Shown: in pieces, positions 25,198 through 36,141 of the stretch
How the letters are laid out: each line of letters begins with the position of its first letter
How positions within the stretch are numbered: position 1 is the first letter of the stretch
From: Whalleya microplaca
Taxonomy: Eukaryota; Ascomycota; Sordariomycetes; Xylariales; Xylariaceae
Direction: 5' to 3'
Assembly (NCBI GenBank): GCA_022497155.1
Contig: MU385758.1
Coordinates: 1-64,000, forward strand
Length of the DNA: 64,000 nt
The notes under the pieces: model-generated
Told to the model about the DNA's origin: nothing
What the model saw: the letters and a program-made list of their open reading frames with translations, nothing else
Databases searched by the model: none
Made by a program: the position numbers and the translations under genes

Positions 25198-25464
25198 CTA
25201 GGAATAGCGTGGGCTTGGCTTGGTGTAGTGTCCACTCGGGCGCTGTGGATGCTTACCACGATTCTTCTCCCAGTCTTTCGGCATGCCCTTGTAATGAGAA
25301 AGCAACTGCTTGGGGGCGGTCTCTCGCGAGGCTGCAGAGTTCTCGTTCACTACCGATTCTTCTGCCTTCTTGCCATCTCCAGAATCTGTTTGAGATGCGC
25401 GTCCTTGATTCACCTTGGGCTCTTCTGTGGAGATCTCTTTGTCGGAGGATTTGCTGTCCGCCAT
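25198..25464 (-). CDS. Small charged hypothetical protein, 88 residues
   Basis: ATG at 25464 gives 88 residues beginning MADSKSSDKEISTEEPK. The composition is Lys/Glu/Ser-rich and probably disordered, with a C-terminal HYKGMPKDWEKNRGKHPQR segment that looks conserved rather than random. There are no membrane segments, no Cys and no known domain. The short length and lack of introns leave open that it is part of a larger gene or not translated. I do not recognise it. Confidence 0.4.
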   Translation of the reverse strand: MADSKSSDKEISTEEPKVNQGRASQTDSGDGKKAEESVVNENSAASRETAPKQLLSHYKGMPKDWEKNRGKHPQRPSGHYTKPSPRYS

Positions 25465-25499
25465 TTTGGTAGGATTAATTGTCAAATGCGGGCAATTCT

Positions 25500-26349
25500 A
25501 GGAATAAAAAAGTAAGCTGAAGTAGTGTTAATATGTTTATTTGGGATGCTTCTGTAAATGAATGAAACTGTAGGAGGGATTGTTGATGGTGATTCTGATG
25601 GTTTATGTCGCATTGAAGTTGACGTGGACTAAATGGCAACTGAAACTGGTCTGACGTCACTTGTTGGACATCGATAAACTCGTGTCACATGGTACATAAT
25701 ACACGTTTCCTAAGGCATTCAGCCCCTCTACCGTCCAAACAGAAAGACATCTTTGAAATTGGCAAACTACCTGACCCTTCCGATTCATAATGATCTATAG
25801 GTGTAGAGATGCCTAACAGTTTCTACCGTTTAAATCTATGTGCCCCGCATGGCTTCGCTTAGTGATATCTCTTCTCACTGTAGTTATTCTCTAAACCTGG
25901 ATTATAGGTTTTGCACTAACTAGGAGTCGGATGTAACCAGGTAGGAAACTTTGATTCTCTTTTGCGAGCTGTGTGATTAGTTAGTTATTCGTGCAACAAC
26001 TGTGTTGTTTTGCCACATCATACGTTCACCTTGTGAACAACCGTCATCTCCCTTACCAGGTCTATGCACTTCCCATCTAATTCTTCTACAGCAAACCTAA
26101 ATTCAATTGACACGGCACCATCATCTCCTTTCATCCGTCGGACGATAGAACATCTCTCACGATCCTCCTACCTCGGGAATGCTTCCGCCACCTCTCGCAA
26201 CTCATAAATGTACGTGATCAGAGGATTTCATCCTACCAGATGTCTTCCAAATTCCCCGTCGCATTTACTTTGCCGTCTATTTTAAGCAAGCTTTGAGACT
26301 GCTGGTTCTACTATCTGAAGCTAACACATAGACTGAACTGTGTAACATC
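25500..26349. other. Intergenic stretch
   Basis: No gene, repeat or RNA recognised; CT-rich sequence with ATCATCTCC motifs at 26050-26340 could be promoter for the following small frame. Confidence 0.35.
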
Positions 26350-26739
26350 ATGTCAGATCAGTACTTCAACCCGGAACCCTTCCGGCTATCATCTCCCTTT
26401 TTCAACTATCACGGAACTATCACGGAAGACGTCCGCGTCGAATCATTCGACCCGGCGCTTCTCAGGGTACGGCCCCCGGACACCAAAACACGCTCTACAT
26501 CTTACAATGACTATGGCTATTTTGGTTCTACGGTATCGTTGTACCAGACTACAATGGGGACCGAGGCCTACCCGTTGCGCTCACCAATCCCGCAGCCACC
26601 AGTGTCGCTTGTGCCTTCAGTTACCATCATTCTCTATTTAATGGAAATATATTCTCTCCACTACACTGATATAATCAAGCAGGTAAGCCGCAAGCTCGAT
26701 ATGATATCAGGCCGCGCATATCTGGCTTCTCATTTCTGA
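26350..26739 (+). CDS. Hypothetical protein, 129 residues (uncertain)
   Basis: An ATG-initiated frame of 129 residues. The first 100 residues are rich in Tyr, Ser, Pro and aromatic residues (SDQYFNPEPFRLSSPFFNYH). A weakly hydrophobic segment VSLVPSVTIILYLMEIYSL follows. No motif is recognised. It may be a fragment of a spliced gene or a chance frame. Confidence 0.3.
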   Translation: MSDQYFNPEPFRLSSPFFNYHGTITEDVRVESFDPALLRVRPPDTKTRSTSYNDYGYFGSTVSLYQTTMGTEAYPLRSPIPQPPVSLVPSVTIILYLMEIYSLHYTDIIKQVSRKLDMISGRAYLASHF

Positions 26740-27596
26740 TCGCTGAGCGGAATCGACGTATCGGCTAGCTAGAACGGGACATGGGGAGTTGGATTTGCGA
26801 GGCTACCGAGATATTCGAGCAAATGCTAGATTTTCTTGTTACAGTCAGACCGTACACGTTCATAGTTGCTTTCGAGATACCCTGGAGATAGCTGGTGTTA
26901 GTTCACAGAGTCAACTGTAACAAGAATCCACTCATTTCTTTGACAATATGGGAACTTCCTCGTATGTTTCATGAATTTTGCATACAATTCCAAGTTGCAC
27001 TATCTTTTGCCCCGAGTGCACAATGTTTCGTAATCATCTAGGTACCTCATAGACTGCCTAGGTAGGAAGTAGTCAATGAAAAATGACTGAAGTCCACCAA
27101 AGGCGAACCTAACGGATGCAAGCCGAATTTCTTCCCCTCTCCCCCATACCATATTAAATCTGGAAAGAATCTCTTCCCTTAGCCAGTAACTATAATAATA
27201 GGAAAGAAACGTCCTAGATGCTATAGGTACCTAGGTAGGGTAGTAGTTTCTTGGTACATGCAAGTCATTCCAGCCCTACAACTCCTTGGCATCCCCAAAT
27301 GGCAATTTCAACACCCCCCTGCAACAAGCATTACATATCCATGTGTGCACGTACGGATTGTACTCCGTACTGTAGCTTCCACATGTGCAGTTGCGCAACC
27401 ACGACAACGCTTCATTTCTAGATACTTAAGGCTTTCAAACTGTAGCTAACACAACATTCTATTAAGACAATTTTATCCATCCGAACTCTTAATTCTCGAT
27501 TTCAGTTAAGAAATAGTGGTTAGAGTTTCGGTCGTGCTTTGTCTAATCACATTGCTTATTATACCCTCCATTCGTTATCTTCGTTTCGATATTTCG
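26740..27596. other. Intergenic stretch
   Basis: No supported feature. Includes repeated TAGGTACCTAGGTAGG-type short motifs near 27040-27065 and 27225-27245, common in promoters of some ascomycetes. Confidence 0.35.
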
Positions 27597-28301
27597 ATGT
27601 TTCGTCGATTCTGGGCGGGGCCCCGATGCCCTGCATTCAACTTCCCCGCTTACTTTCGTCCACGACCTCAATCCCAGCCCTGTTTTACCCACAGACTCGC
27701 AGGCCCACGGCACGGACCGCGGGGCCACACACCACAACCCAAAGTTCTGAAAGCTGGCATATATGGCACGATCTACATCTCCATCGCACTGCTGATGACC
27801 AATGAATCCTTGGACTGGGAGACCAGGTCGAGGATTGCCATCGACGAAGTGGAAAAGGTCATGTCCGCGCAGGACACGGAGACGAAGACGAAGCGCTACT
27901 GGGAGCTCGCACCCCGCCTTCTCAAAAGGTGGTCCGGAGCCAAGGTTGTGCGCCACGACCGCCTCCGCGGCGTAGATCCGGAATCCCCGTGGCAGGTCGA
28001 GATTCGGATGATGACAACGAAGGACCCCGACAAACCCGGCGGCACCTTCGTGCTGTGCCAAGGGCTTATTGTAGACCCCGCGAACCCCAACGCCTATTTC
28101 TGGGATTTCAGGAAAGTGACGGAGCCGTTGTTGCCCGCGTTCGAGACTTTCGCGAAGAAATATGGGCCAGACACCCGTGGGGCACTGCTGATATACCAGC
28201 CCAATGGTGGGTTTCAGACTGTCTACTTTGACGGGAAAAGGGCGTTCAATGTTGCATTCCTGGAGTGGCAGACTGCTGCCAGTATAGGATTGACTAGATG
28301 A
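27597..28301 (+). CDS. Conserved-looking hypothetical protein, 234 residues
   Basis: The first in-frame ATG is at 27597 (MFRRFWAGPRCP); the frame runs to 28301. The N-terminal 45 residues are rich in Arg, Pro and aromatic residues without acids, compatible with a mitochondrial import signal. A short hydrophobic stretch (AGIYGTIYISIALLM) follows. The rest is a compact alpha/beta-looking domain with PWQVEIRMMTTKDP, GTFVLCQGLIVDP, YFWDFRKVTEPLLPAFETFAKK and GALLIYQPNGGFQTVYFDG. No catalytic motif is recognised. High GC and good codon structure support a real gene; the family is unknown to me. Confidence 0.65.
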   Translation: MFRRFWAGPRCPAFNFPAYFRPRPQSQPCFTHRLAGPRHGPRGHTPQPKVLKAGIYGTIYISIALLMTNESLDWETRSRIAIDEVEKVMSAQDTETKTKRYWELAPRLLKRWSGAKVVRHDRLRGVDPESPWQVEIRMMTTKDPDKPGGTFVLCQGLIVDPANPNAYFWDFRKVTEPLLPAFETFAKKYGPDTRGALLIYQPNGGFQTVYFDGKRAFNVAFLEWQTAASIGLTR

Positions 28302-28782
28302 GGGTACTCCTTGCGGAGTCGATGGCTACTTGAGGGTACTACTGAAACTCATACTTCAAAGCGAACAAGTATATGGACTGGCGTCATGGACATCATATGT
28401 ATTGCTCTGGTATACCTAGATAGAGCGTTTGATATTCGATCAATCAGCGTGGATAGATACTGGGAGTACTGGGCCTTTTCTATGCAAACTTATTACAAAG
28501 ATTGAGTGAAACAAGATACTTGACATGATCTATTATGAATTCTAGTTTTGCAAGCAAAATGTGTAAGGGGGAACAAACAGTAATTATAGCACTATGGTTA
28601 CGAATAGCGGTTATTTGATATCACGATACAATCAGTCTACCCCTTGATTCGGTTGGAAAAGAAAATCTATTAATCTTACCTAGATGTTGCCGCTAAGCAT
28701 TCAAATAACTCCTCAAACCAAAAACATGGTCACCCATCTCCTGATCCCAATAAACGAGGGGAAATACCTACCGGCATGTGAA
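28302..28782. other. Intergenic stretch
   Basis: No feature recognised; probable 3' regions of the two converging genes. Confidence 0.35.
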
Positions 28783-29283
28783 CTAATTGAAGCAGCCACA
28801 GGTTCTGCAAGGAACAAAGCTCAAAAGCTCATCAAGCTCGAGATGTTCACCACAAGTTGCGCATTCCGGGCCGCTGGCACAGGCTGACAAGCCATGCATT
28901 TCACTAAACTCGTCCTCTAAGTCTCGCTCTGGCTCTGTGGTAACATTCCACGGCTTGCCTGCGTCCATCCAGAACTCATCGAGAGTGCACGAATTCTCTT
29001 CCTTTGCTTTCTTTTCCTGCACCGGTTGGCTGGCCACGGACTCTGGAGAGCCTTGGGACGTGCTGAAGTTAGCGTTAGCATCCAAGTTCTGAGACTGGGG
29101 CTCAGATGGCTGGGGCACAGATGGCTGGGGCAGTGAAAACGGAGAGCTTGGCTGGGGAATAGGGTTTCCACTAACCTCTAGCTCGAGCAGTGAAAGGTTG
29201 ACAAATTCGGGAGGGTAAAATGTGGCCGTCTCGGCCGGGGCGAGGGCCTGGTCGGGGTTGTTGTTGGAAGCTTCTGAAGACAT
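28783..29283 (-). CDS. Hypothetical protein with C-terminal Cys-rich (zinc-ribbon-like) tail, 166 residues
   Basis: Uninterrupted frame from the ATG at 29283. Residues about 40-65 form a Pro/Gln/Ser-rich low-complexity stretch with QPSVPQPSEPQ repeats; the middle is acidic (EPERDLEDEFSEM). The last 30 residues hold CATCGEHLELDELLSFVPCRTCGC, two CxxC pairs about 15 residues apart, a pattern fitting a small zinc ribbon. Function unknown. The gene converges with the 234-residue gene at 27597-28301. Confidence 0.5.
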   Translation of the reverse strand: MSSEASNNNPDQALAPAETATFYPPEFVNLSLLELEVSGNPIPQPSSPFSLPQPSVPQPSEPQSQNLDANANFSTSQGSPESVASQPVQEKKAKEENSCTLDEFWMDAGKPWNVTTEPERDLEDEFSEMHGLSACASGPECATCGEHLELDELLSFVPCRTCGCFN

Positions 29284-30225
29284 CTCAGTGTATTGATGAG
29301 CTTACACAAAGGCGAGACCGTGCAATGATTAACTTTTTCAACAATGTATTGATTATGTTAATGGGGCTTCACTTATGTAGGCTACCTGGTGATTTACTCT
29401 ACTGTCAGTGCTGATTACAAAGTGCAATACGAGTCAACTCGGTGTCACTTCAAATGCAGATTCACTTTCAGATGGAGGCTTGCTCAGATGTCTAGAAGTT
29501 TGTGTATGAGGATGAATTTGTGGTAAGAGAAAGTTGGCTTGTGATCATAATATGGTTGGCTCAGAGCTCATCGTTCTTTGCTGCTGTTTCTTTTGTTGTA
29601 TTACAATTAGAGGTTGACGGGACTGTCTGGAGGCAAAGCTATTGTATCACCAATTTTCATTAGTGCAAAGAAAGGTTTGGACAGCAAACAATGAAACACT
29701 TGTTTTGTCGTACTAAGTACGTGGGTGTTCTTTGTATTCTACTAGAAACAGTATTTTGGTTACTTGTGTTGGCTGTTACGCTTCCTCACGTCCGGAAAGC
29801 GTTGTTCTTTGACTGGAAAAATAATCCAGTAACTTCGAGTTTGATGGGAACCACTTGCAAATGATGTTAGCTTATCTACTGTGGATAGTCCGAATATTAC
29901 AGAAATTTCAAAAGTGAGGATTGCTACTGTAGTTAGAATATAACAGCAACAAAGAGCTCTTCAAACAAATGACCGATTTTCTCTGAAATCACACCAACTC
30001 ATATTAAAATGTTTCCATAACTAATACTACATTCATTCTCATAACTTTACGACACTTTCACTTCACAAACTAAGAATAGACCCCGCCTGTAGTTTTATGG
30101 GCTAGAGTAGATAGCGACTACTATAACCTCATATCTCCTCTGCCAACCAGCAAACCTGAAGGACCCGGCATACCATAGATATTATGCCTCAGATCCATCA
30201 GTCTCTTGGGGAATACTCTATCGGA
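29284..30225. other. Intergenic stretch
   Basis: AT-moderate sequence without supported genes or repeats. Confidence 0.35.
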
Positions 30226-31854
30226 TCATGATACATTATCACGGGGACTAGTTCCCGCTATGCCCTGGACTTTCCACAGAAGACTTCTGGTTTTCAGCAG
30301 GTTGCTTTCGAGAGCATAGAATATAGCTCTGCGTCCTTCAATGTTCCTGACATGACTATTTGCCCCGTGCTGCAGGAGAAGCTGCACAAGTTGGAAAGAA
30401 AGCTCGTCTTCCGAGAGAAAAGCATGGCTTTGTGTATATGTATCCATTTTCTTTGCACCGCAAGCATAATGCAAAGGAGTATTTTTCGCTCTGTCAATAG
30501 CGTTAACATCTGCTGGGGGGCTTGCTGTCAGGAGTGCCCGAGCACTGTCGACTAATCCCGACTGGATTGCTGAGTGAAGCAGTGAAACACTGGTGCAGGT
30601 TTCGACATTGACAGAGGCTCCGTGTTGAAGCAGTAACCTTGTAAAATGGTTGCGTATTGCTGCTGGAGCATAGCTTTGGATTATAGTCGTCAGAGGTCGT
30701 ATTGGGAATCGACTGCCAAAACCAGGGGCAGGCCCAGCTCCACCATCGGGGTCTGCACCAGCATTGATAAGCAATCTAAATAGGCTCTCTGTATCCCGTT
30801 TGAAATCTGTAATTACCGGGGAGTCAAATGGCTCGGCTCTTGGAAACCATAATTCAAAGCGCGCTGATGCAGCCGTCAAGAGTGTCGATCCATTATCATC
30901 AATCGTAGCGAGATCCAATTCGTGGGAGAGGAATATCTCAGTAAGGCAAAGCAGCTGGGGGGCAGGTAGGTCCGTCATATACTTACGGAGAACTCGGGAA
31001 TTGGAGGTTCCACTACATCGCTCTAGGAGCAAGTGCAGTTTCTCTTCAATAGAAAATCCAATCTTGGGAGGATATTTGCAGGGTTCGCACCCATAGAAAG
31101 TTTTCCAGTATCCCAAGGCACTCAGAAGAGCATCTACAGGCCAACGAGGAGGCTCAAAAAGAAAAAGTATATCGTCATGTATTACCTCTGGAGATGCACC
31201 TCTGTCAAGAAGCATCTTAATTGTACTCAAGGGAACAGCGTGGTTTCCGAGCATGATATTTAGAGGTGTGTAAAGGGGGAGCTCCTCAGTGACTAAGTAC
31301 GATGAACGCCATGGTTGGTTGATATTACAGCCTGCATCTATCAGAACATTGATGATATCGGATCTCGTTGGTTCGGTCCATGCACCATCTGACTCTGGCA
31401 GAATTTCTACTGCCCAGTGAATCGGGTATGCGGCGATAGAGCTATGCCACCATATATGCTCTGCGTTAACATCGGCACCGCAAGCAATGAGATATTTGAC
31501 AATTTCAAAGTGCTGACAGGCGATAGCCATTGTGAGGGGAGTCACTGCACGTTCAAGTGACTTGTAAGGAAGTTTGTCGATTCCGACTCTGTAATCCCAA
31601 ACCATATCTGGGGATGCTCCGTACTGTATCATTTGGGTTACTAGCTCCAGTTTACCAATGACACAGGCCCATTGCAGACCAGAAGCAGTATCCCGAGCAT
31701 TTTTCTTAATCAATAATGGCCGGCCCATCCAGTAAAGATGTTGGCATGTGAAGATGGCGTTCGTGATGTCTTGTTCTGATAGCTCGTTAATGATCTGACT
31801 CTTCAATTCAATGGGCAACGCGAGAAGACCCGAAGTGACATTTGTGGAAGTCAT
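30226..31854 (-). CDS. F-box-like ankyrin-repeat protein, 542 residues
   Basis: Probable substrate adaptor or scaffold. I start at the ATG at 31854 (MTSTNVTSGLLALPIELKSQIINEL) because the in-frame extension to 32040 encodes a Phe-rich stretch unlike the family. Residues about 10-45, LLALPIELKSQIINELSEQDITNAIFTCQHLY, resemble an F-box, which in ascomycetes often precedes ankyrin repeats. Ankyrin repeats follow: LELVTQMIQYGASPD, FEIVKYLIACGADVNAEH, IINVLIDAGCNINQP, TIKMLLDRGASPEVI, LFRLLINAGADPDGG, HFTRLLLQHGASVNVET, DSARALLTASPPADVNA and LVQLLLQHGANSHVRN. The consensus TPLHYACG is visible near the C-terminus. No intron is needed. The partner is unknown. Confidence 0.88.
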   Translation of the reverse strand: MTSTNVTSGLLALPIELKSQIINELSEQDITNAIFTCQHLYWMGRPLLIKKNARDTASGLQWACVIGKLELVTQMIQYGASPDMVWDYRVGIDKLPYKSLERAVTPLTMAIACQHFEIVKYLIACGADVNAEHIWWHSSIAAYPIHWAVEILPESDGAWTEPTRSDIINVLIDAGCNINQPWRSSYLVTEELPLYTPLNIMLGNHAVPLSTIKMLLDRGASPEVIHDDILFLFEPPRWPVDALLSALGYWKTFYGCEPCKYPPKIGFSIEEKLHLLLERCSGTSNSRVLRKYMTDLPAPQLLCLTEIFLSHELDLATIDDNGSTLLTAASARFELWFPRAEPFDSPVITDFKRDTESLFRLLINAGADPDGGAGPAPGFGSRFPIRPLTTIIQSYAPAAIRNHFTRLLLQHGASVNVETCTSVSLLHSAIQSGLVDSARALLTASPPADVNAIDRAKNTPLHYACGAKKMDTYTQSHAFLSEDELSFQLVQLLLQHGANSHVRNIEGRRAIFYALESNLLKTRSLLWKVQGIAGTSPRDNVS

Positions 31855-32746
31855 CGTAAACCAGTATTGGAATTCGAAAGGGATACAAAACCGAAAAAGA
31901 AAGTTTTGGTGATGAAAGGAATTGTGGCTACGAAGTTGTAGATATATTGAATATAACATGAACCTCTGCATCAGCAATCCAAACTTAGAAGAAAGCAGAA
32001 AGCCATACACACATGATTGCTTACCTAGGTAACGGTCCATTGCGACAAGCTGTGGTAAATAACAATAGGGGTAAAAACAGGTCTACATGCCACCCTCCCC
32101 ATAGCCTTTCCCGTGCACTACCTAAATGAGGCCACTTTTCTACTTACTAATTTGCACCCTGTTGAATATAAGACTTCTCTAGAGAGTAATACACTTTGAC
32201 AGGTACGTAAGTATATTGAACTGTTTCCAGTGGAAGACGATGATACATTATGGTAAGGTCAAAAACTACCCGTGCAGCAATTTTATCTTATACTCGACTG
32301 AAAACGAATTCAACTGATTGTATTACTAGGTTGCTAAGTAACCCCATATATTACAGGCTTCGAAAATGGGGTACAGGTGATCGACTAGCTCTGTAAACCC
32401 TTGGCATCAAATACCAAGTTCCTTATCAGTGATAATATACTTCTCTTTTCTATATATATTCTAGCAATTTATTCTTGCCACTGTCATACCAAGTTCAAGC
32501 TGCCTAGGGAAGTGGTGAGACAAGAGCAGGCCTTTGGTCATGAGCTTTCCTATAGCTCTTGCCCTGTATCTATTAAGGGGGCGAATCCCGATATGTGCCT
32601 GATGGGCATGGGGTGTTGGTTACCTTTCTAGACCAATGTCTCAAAGTTCCGTACGTGGTCGCCGCAGTCTACGGATGATTCATCCAGCGTAAGCAGGCGT
32701 GTGTCGCGTGTCCCATGCATCAAAGTGGGCAGTGATGTGTGCTATT
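31855..32746. other. Intergenic stretch
   Basis: Contains the leader of the ankyrin gene (in-frame to 32040 but unlikely coding). Otherwise no supported feature. Confidence 0.35.
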
Positions 32747-34542
32747 TCAGGCTTGTTTTGCCTTTAACTCTAGCCCAGCGCCCGTGTCTTCGAGGCTAAC
32801 TGTCATAGCTTTGATAGTGTCATCCAAATGCCCATGCCTGTCTGCAAATCGGAGCTGTGCTCGTGTCTCAGCGTCGACAGAATGTGTGAGAGCGGCAATC
32901 ATATCCGTTTTGAAGGGACTCAGCTGTAACTTGCGAGTGTCTAAAATAGACAACAACACAAACAGCAAACCAACTATGCTTGTTAGCAATGGAAGGGATA
33001 TATATGGCCATTTAACGTGTATGTGGATCACCCACTCAGTTCCATTGCCTGAATGAGTAACGTTGGATATGTCGCGCATCCAGTTAGAGACGGTCCAGGC
33101 AACCTTATCGAAGGTGGCCGAGAGGTTGTTGCTTTGGTATAGTGATTGGCCCACGGGTGGTTGACCACGGGTTGGTTGACCCTTGAAGGGGAAAGCCATG
33201 GACTCCTTAAGGAGCTGCTCATTGACAAAATGAGTTGTACTCCCAACTGTTCTCTCTGTCAAGCGAAAGCGCGAAGTCATATTTTCAGGCAGGGTATATG
33301 CCTCAGCGTCGCTCTGGGGAATAAACAACTCGAGATCGCTCCGCACGAAATCTCCACTTTCGGAATATAGTGAGTGGTTGTTCCACTCCTCGTACTGATC
33401 AAAGTCATGTGCCCCAGAGGTATCTTGATAAGAGGCAGGGTCTCGTTCGGACCATGAACCCACAATACGTTCCGTGAGGACGCCCTTCTGAACAACCGAC
33501 TCGTAGGCGTTGACATAGAAAAACAGGGCGCATTCTGTTGCTGTAACATTTGTCTCGTCCCAAATCAACCCTTCGGTTTCGTATCCTGCCGCAGCCCTTA
33601 GAACTTGTACAGCAGTAACCATAGTGTTCAGAGATTGGAATGTAAGGGTAAGCTTGGAGTCGGTGATTGCGGTAGCAGCCATGTAAGCCGAGAACGAAAC
33701 CAGTCCTCTATCAGTCCCATTCAAGTCGCTATAATTTGTAAGGTTGACGCGTGGCAGCGCGTTGATCGTATAATTAGTTTTGACCCCTATATCGTGTGAG
33801 AATAATGTCCCTAGATTGGAACCATACTTCTTGTAACGCTGTAAGTGGCTTGTTACATCGTTGCACGCGCTACACATTGCTAAAGATGTGAATAACGGCC
33901 AGGTGCAGTTCGCAGTCGGACAGGTGAATGAAGTAGCTTGCTGAGTAGCAGCTGAAGAATTGTAGAACCCATTGTTGAAAGCGGCTAACATGCCAAGGTC
34001 AGGCTGAGATTTGAAGGGCTCGAATGTCACAGAGCTGTTCGAGGGAGTGAGTCGTATAGAACGCATACTAGCCGTACCATCACCGAAGTATGAGCCCACG
34101 TCGAGAAGCTCGCTCCGACCGATATAAGGCGCTAAAGAGCCCGCAGTAGGATCCATTTGGCCGACAAAAGATATAATAACTTGTAAAAATGGCTCAAAGG
34201 CCAGTAGTAGTATTGTGACGACAGCACCTATGGCCACCCAATGAACTACTAGGTTATCAGTCTTTGGCGGTTGGGAAACTTTAGGGGCACTTCTGCTCAC
34301 CGAGCTCGAAGCCAAATAACAAGCCATAGGCTCCCCCATGGACCCCTACTTGCATCGTCAAACCTGTCAAAGCCGATAAGGTTACTTGGTCGTCTTTTGA
34401 ACCAGTTCCATTTAGCCTGGCTAAGGCAAGAGCTGATTGCAAAGCCCAGAGAAGTTCGAGACACAGCCCCCAGAATAGATACTAGAGCGTTGACCGGAAC
34501 AAAGAAATGCCATTGGGACAGTGGTCGGTTATCGATATATAT

Positions 34543-36141
34543 TATCTTGGGACAGGGTGTCGGGATGAATCGAAAGTGAGATATCAAGTCAAAAATAAGT
34601 GTATATAGCTACCAGAGCTATCTGTATGTGTGACTATCTGATGATATCTCTGTTAAAAAAGTGAAGAAGATATGAGGAAAAAGGTTAGCTAAATACAGGT
34701 ATATGATCCACTGTAAATTGCCCTGTGGAGTGCCCTGTAGATACCCTATGGAGTGCCCTATGGAGTGCCCTATAACGTGGCTCCAGGGGGCTTCTAGTGG
34801 TTCCTAAGCTGCTGTTAATACCCGTAATCCCCTGCCCCATTACATCCCTCCCTGATTTTTCAGCTAGCGTCCACGCAGCTAAAAAATCAAAAAAAAAAAA
34901 AAAAAAATGAAAACACGCCCCACACTTGAATGCCTGACCTTCAGATCTGAAAAAAAATTTTCACCCCAGAGACCTTAGGGTAACAGATCAGATAGCCACA
35001 GCTATCAGCAATAGCAGCAGCAGCAGCAGGAGGTCAGGTGACAACAGGTTAGCTAGCCACAGCTATCAGCAGCAGCAGGTCAGGTCAGGTGACCTTCCTG
35101 TAAGCCTCCCTAGCAGCTGACAGCAGGTGACAGCAGGTTAGCAGGTGATAATAGGTTAGCTAGCCACAGCTATCAGCAGCAGCAGGTCAGGTCAGGTGAC
35201 CTCCCTGTAAGCCTCCCTAGCAGCTGACAGCAGGTGATAGCAGGTTAGCAGGTGACAGCAGGTCAGCTAGCCACAGCTATCAGCAGCAGCAGCAGCAGCA
35301 GCTGACAGCCTCCCTTGCTGCTGAAGGTGGCATTCAAGTAATGAGGTATATCAGGGTGTGTAAAAAAATATCATCCGATATCGTCGTCCATACAAATTAT
35401 ATACGTATCAATAGCTGGCTACATCCAGCCACATACCAAGCACAATCAGCTTGTCACCGTTACCCATATAAAATGGACAGGTTTATATACAAAAACATAC
35501 GGTCTGGTGTCTCTGGTGTCATCGCGCTCTGTGTTCCTGGTGTCCTGTATAAAAAAAAAAAAAATTCGTAAATCGTGGGTGACAAGTGACGTAGATGTAA
35601 TATGGATGGAAGCAGCTGGCTGGCTATCGATCGAGCATATGGCTTGATTCAATTTGTATGGGAGACAGGTGGTTATCAGACAAAATGGAATGTTCGCGTA
35701 CAAAAGTAAGTTTGACAGTATATACTTCAAGTAGCTGTTGCTGGTAAATTCTGTGCCTCCGTGACGTGTGGTACAAAAGGACTGTTTTGCTCGATTGATC
35801 AGAAGGCAAGAAAGTTGAGGCCTGTCCGGGGGAGCCAAATGTCTTGGGACAGGGTATCGGGGTAAATCGAAAGTGAGATATCAAGTCAAAAATAAGTATA
35901 TATAGCTACCAGAGCTATCTGTGTGTGTGACTATCTGGTGATATCTCTGTTAAAAAAGTGAAGGAGATATGAGGGAAAAGGTCAGCTAAATACAGATATG
36001 TGATCCACTGTAAATTGCCCTGTGGAATGCCCTGTAGATACCCTATGGAGTGCCCTGTGGAATGCCCTGTAACGTAGCTCCAGGGGGCTTCTAGTGGCTC
36101 CTAAGCTGCTGTTAATACCCGTAATCCCCTGCCCCATTACA
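34543..36141 (-). mobile_element. Non-autonomous LTR retrotransposon (TRIM/LARD-like), 1.6 kb
   Basis: Two LTRs of 302 bp each at 34543-34844 and 35840-36141, same orientation, reading on the minus strand TGTAATGGGGC ... CCCAAGACA. Just inside the left LTR (3' LTR on the minus strand) is the polypurine tract AAAATCAGGGAGGGA. Just inside the right LTR the minus strand reads TTTGGCTCCCCCGGACAGG, a plausible tRNA primer site beginning TGG. The internal 995 bp has no open frame of gag or pol type and includes a 107-bp tandem repeat. Flanks show ATAT on both sides as a probable target duplication. It is inserted in the DUF3176 gene. It must have been moved by proteins of another element. Confidence 0.88.
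35040..35305. repeat. 107-bp tandem repeat inside the LTR element
   Basis: AGCTAGCCACAGCTATCAGC recurs at 35051, 35158 and 35265, a period of 107 bp, with CAGGTCAGGTCAGGTGACC and CTCCCTAGCAGCTGACAGC in each full unit; about 2.5 units. CAG trinucleotide runs occur at both edges. Confidence 0.8.

Noticed and set aside
31855..32040. N-terminal extension of the F-box-like ankyrin gene
   Set aside because: The in-frame extension is Phe/Leu/His-rich and unlike the family; the ATG at 31854 starts directly before the F-box-like segment.
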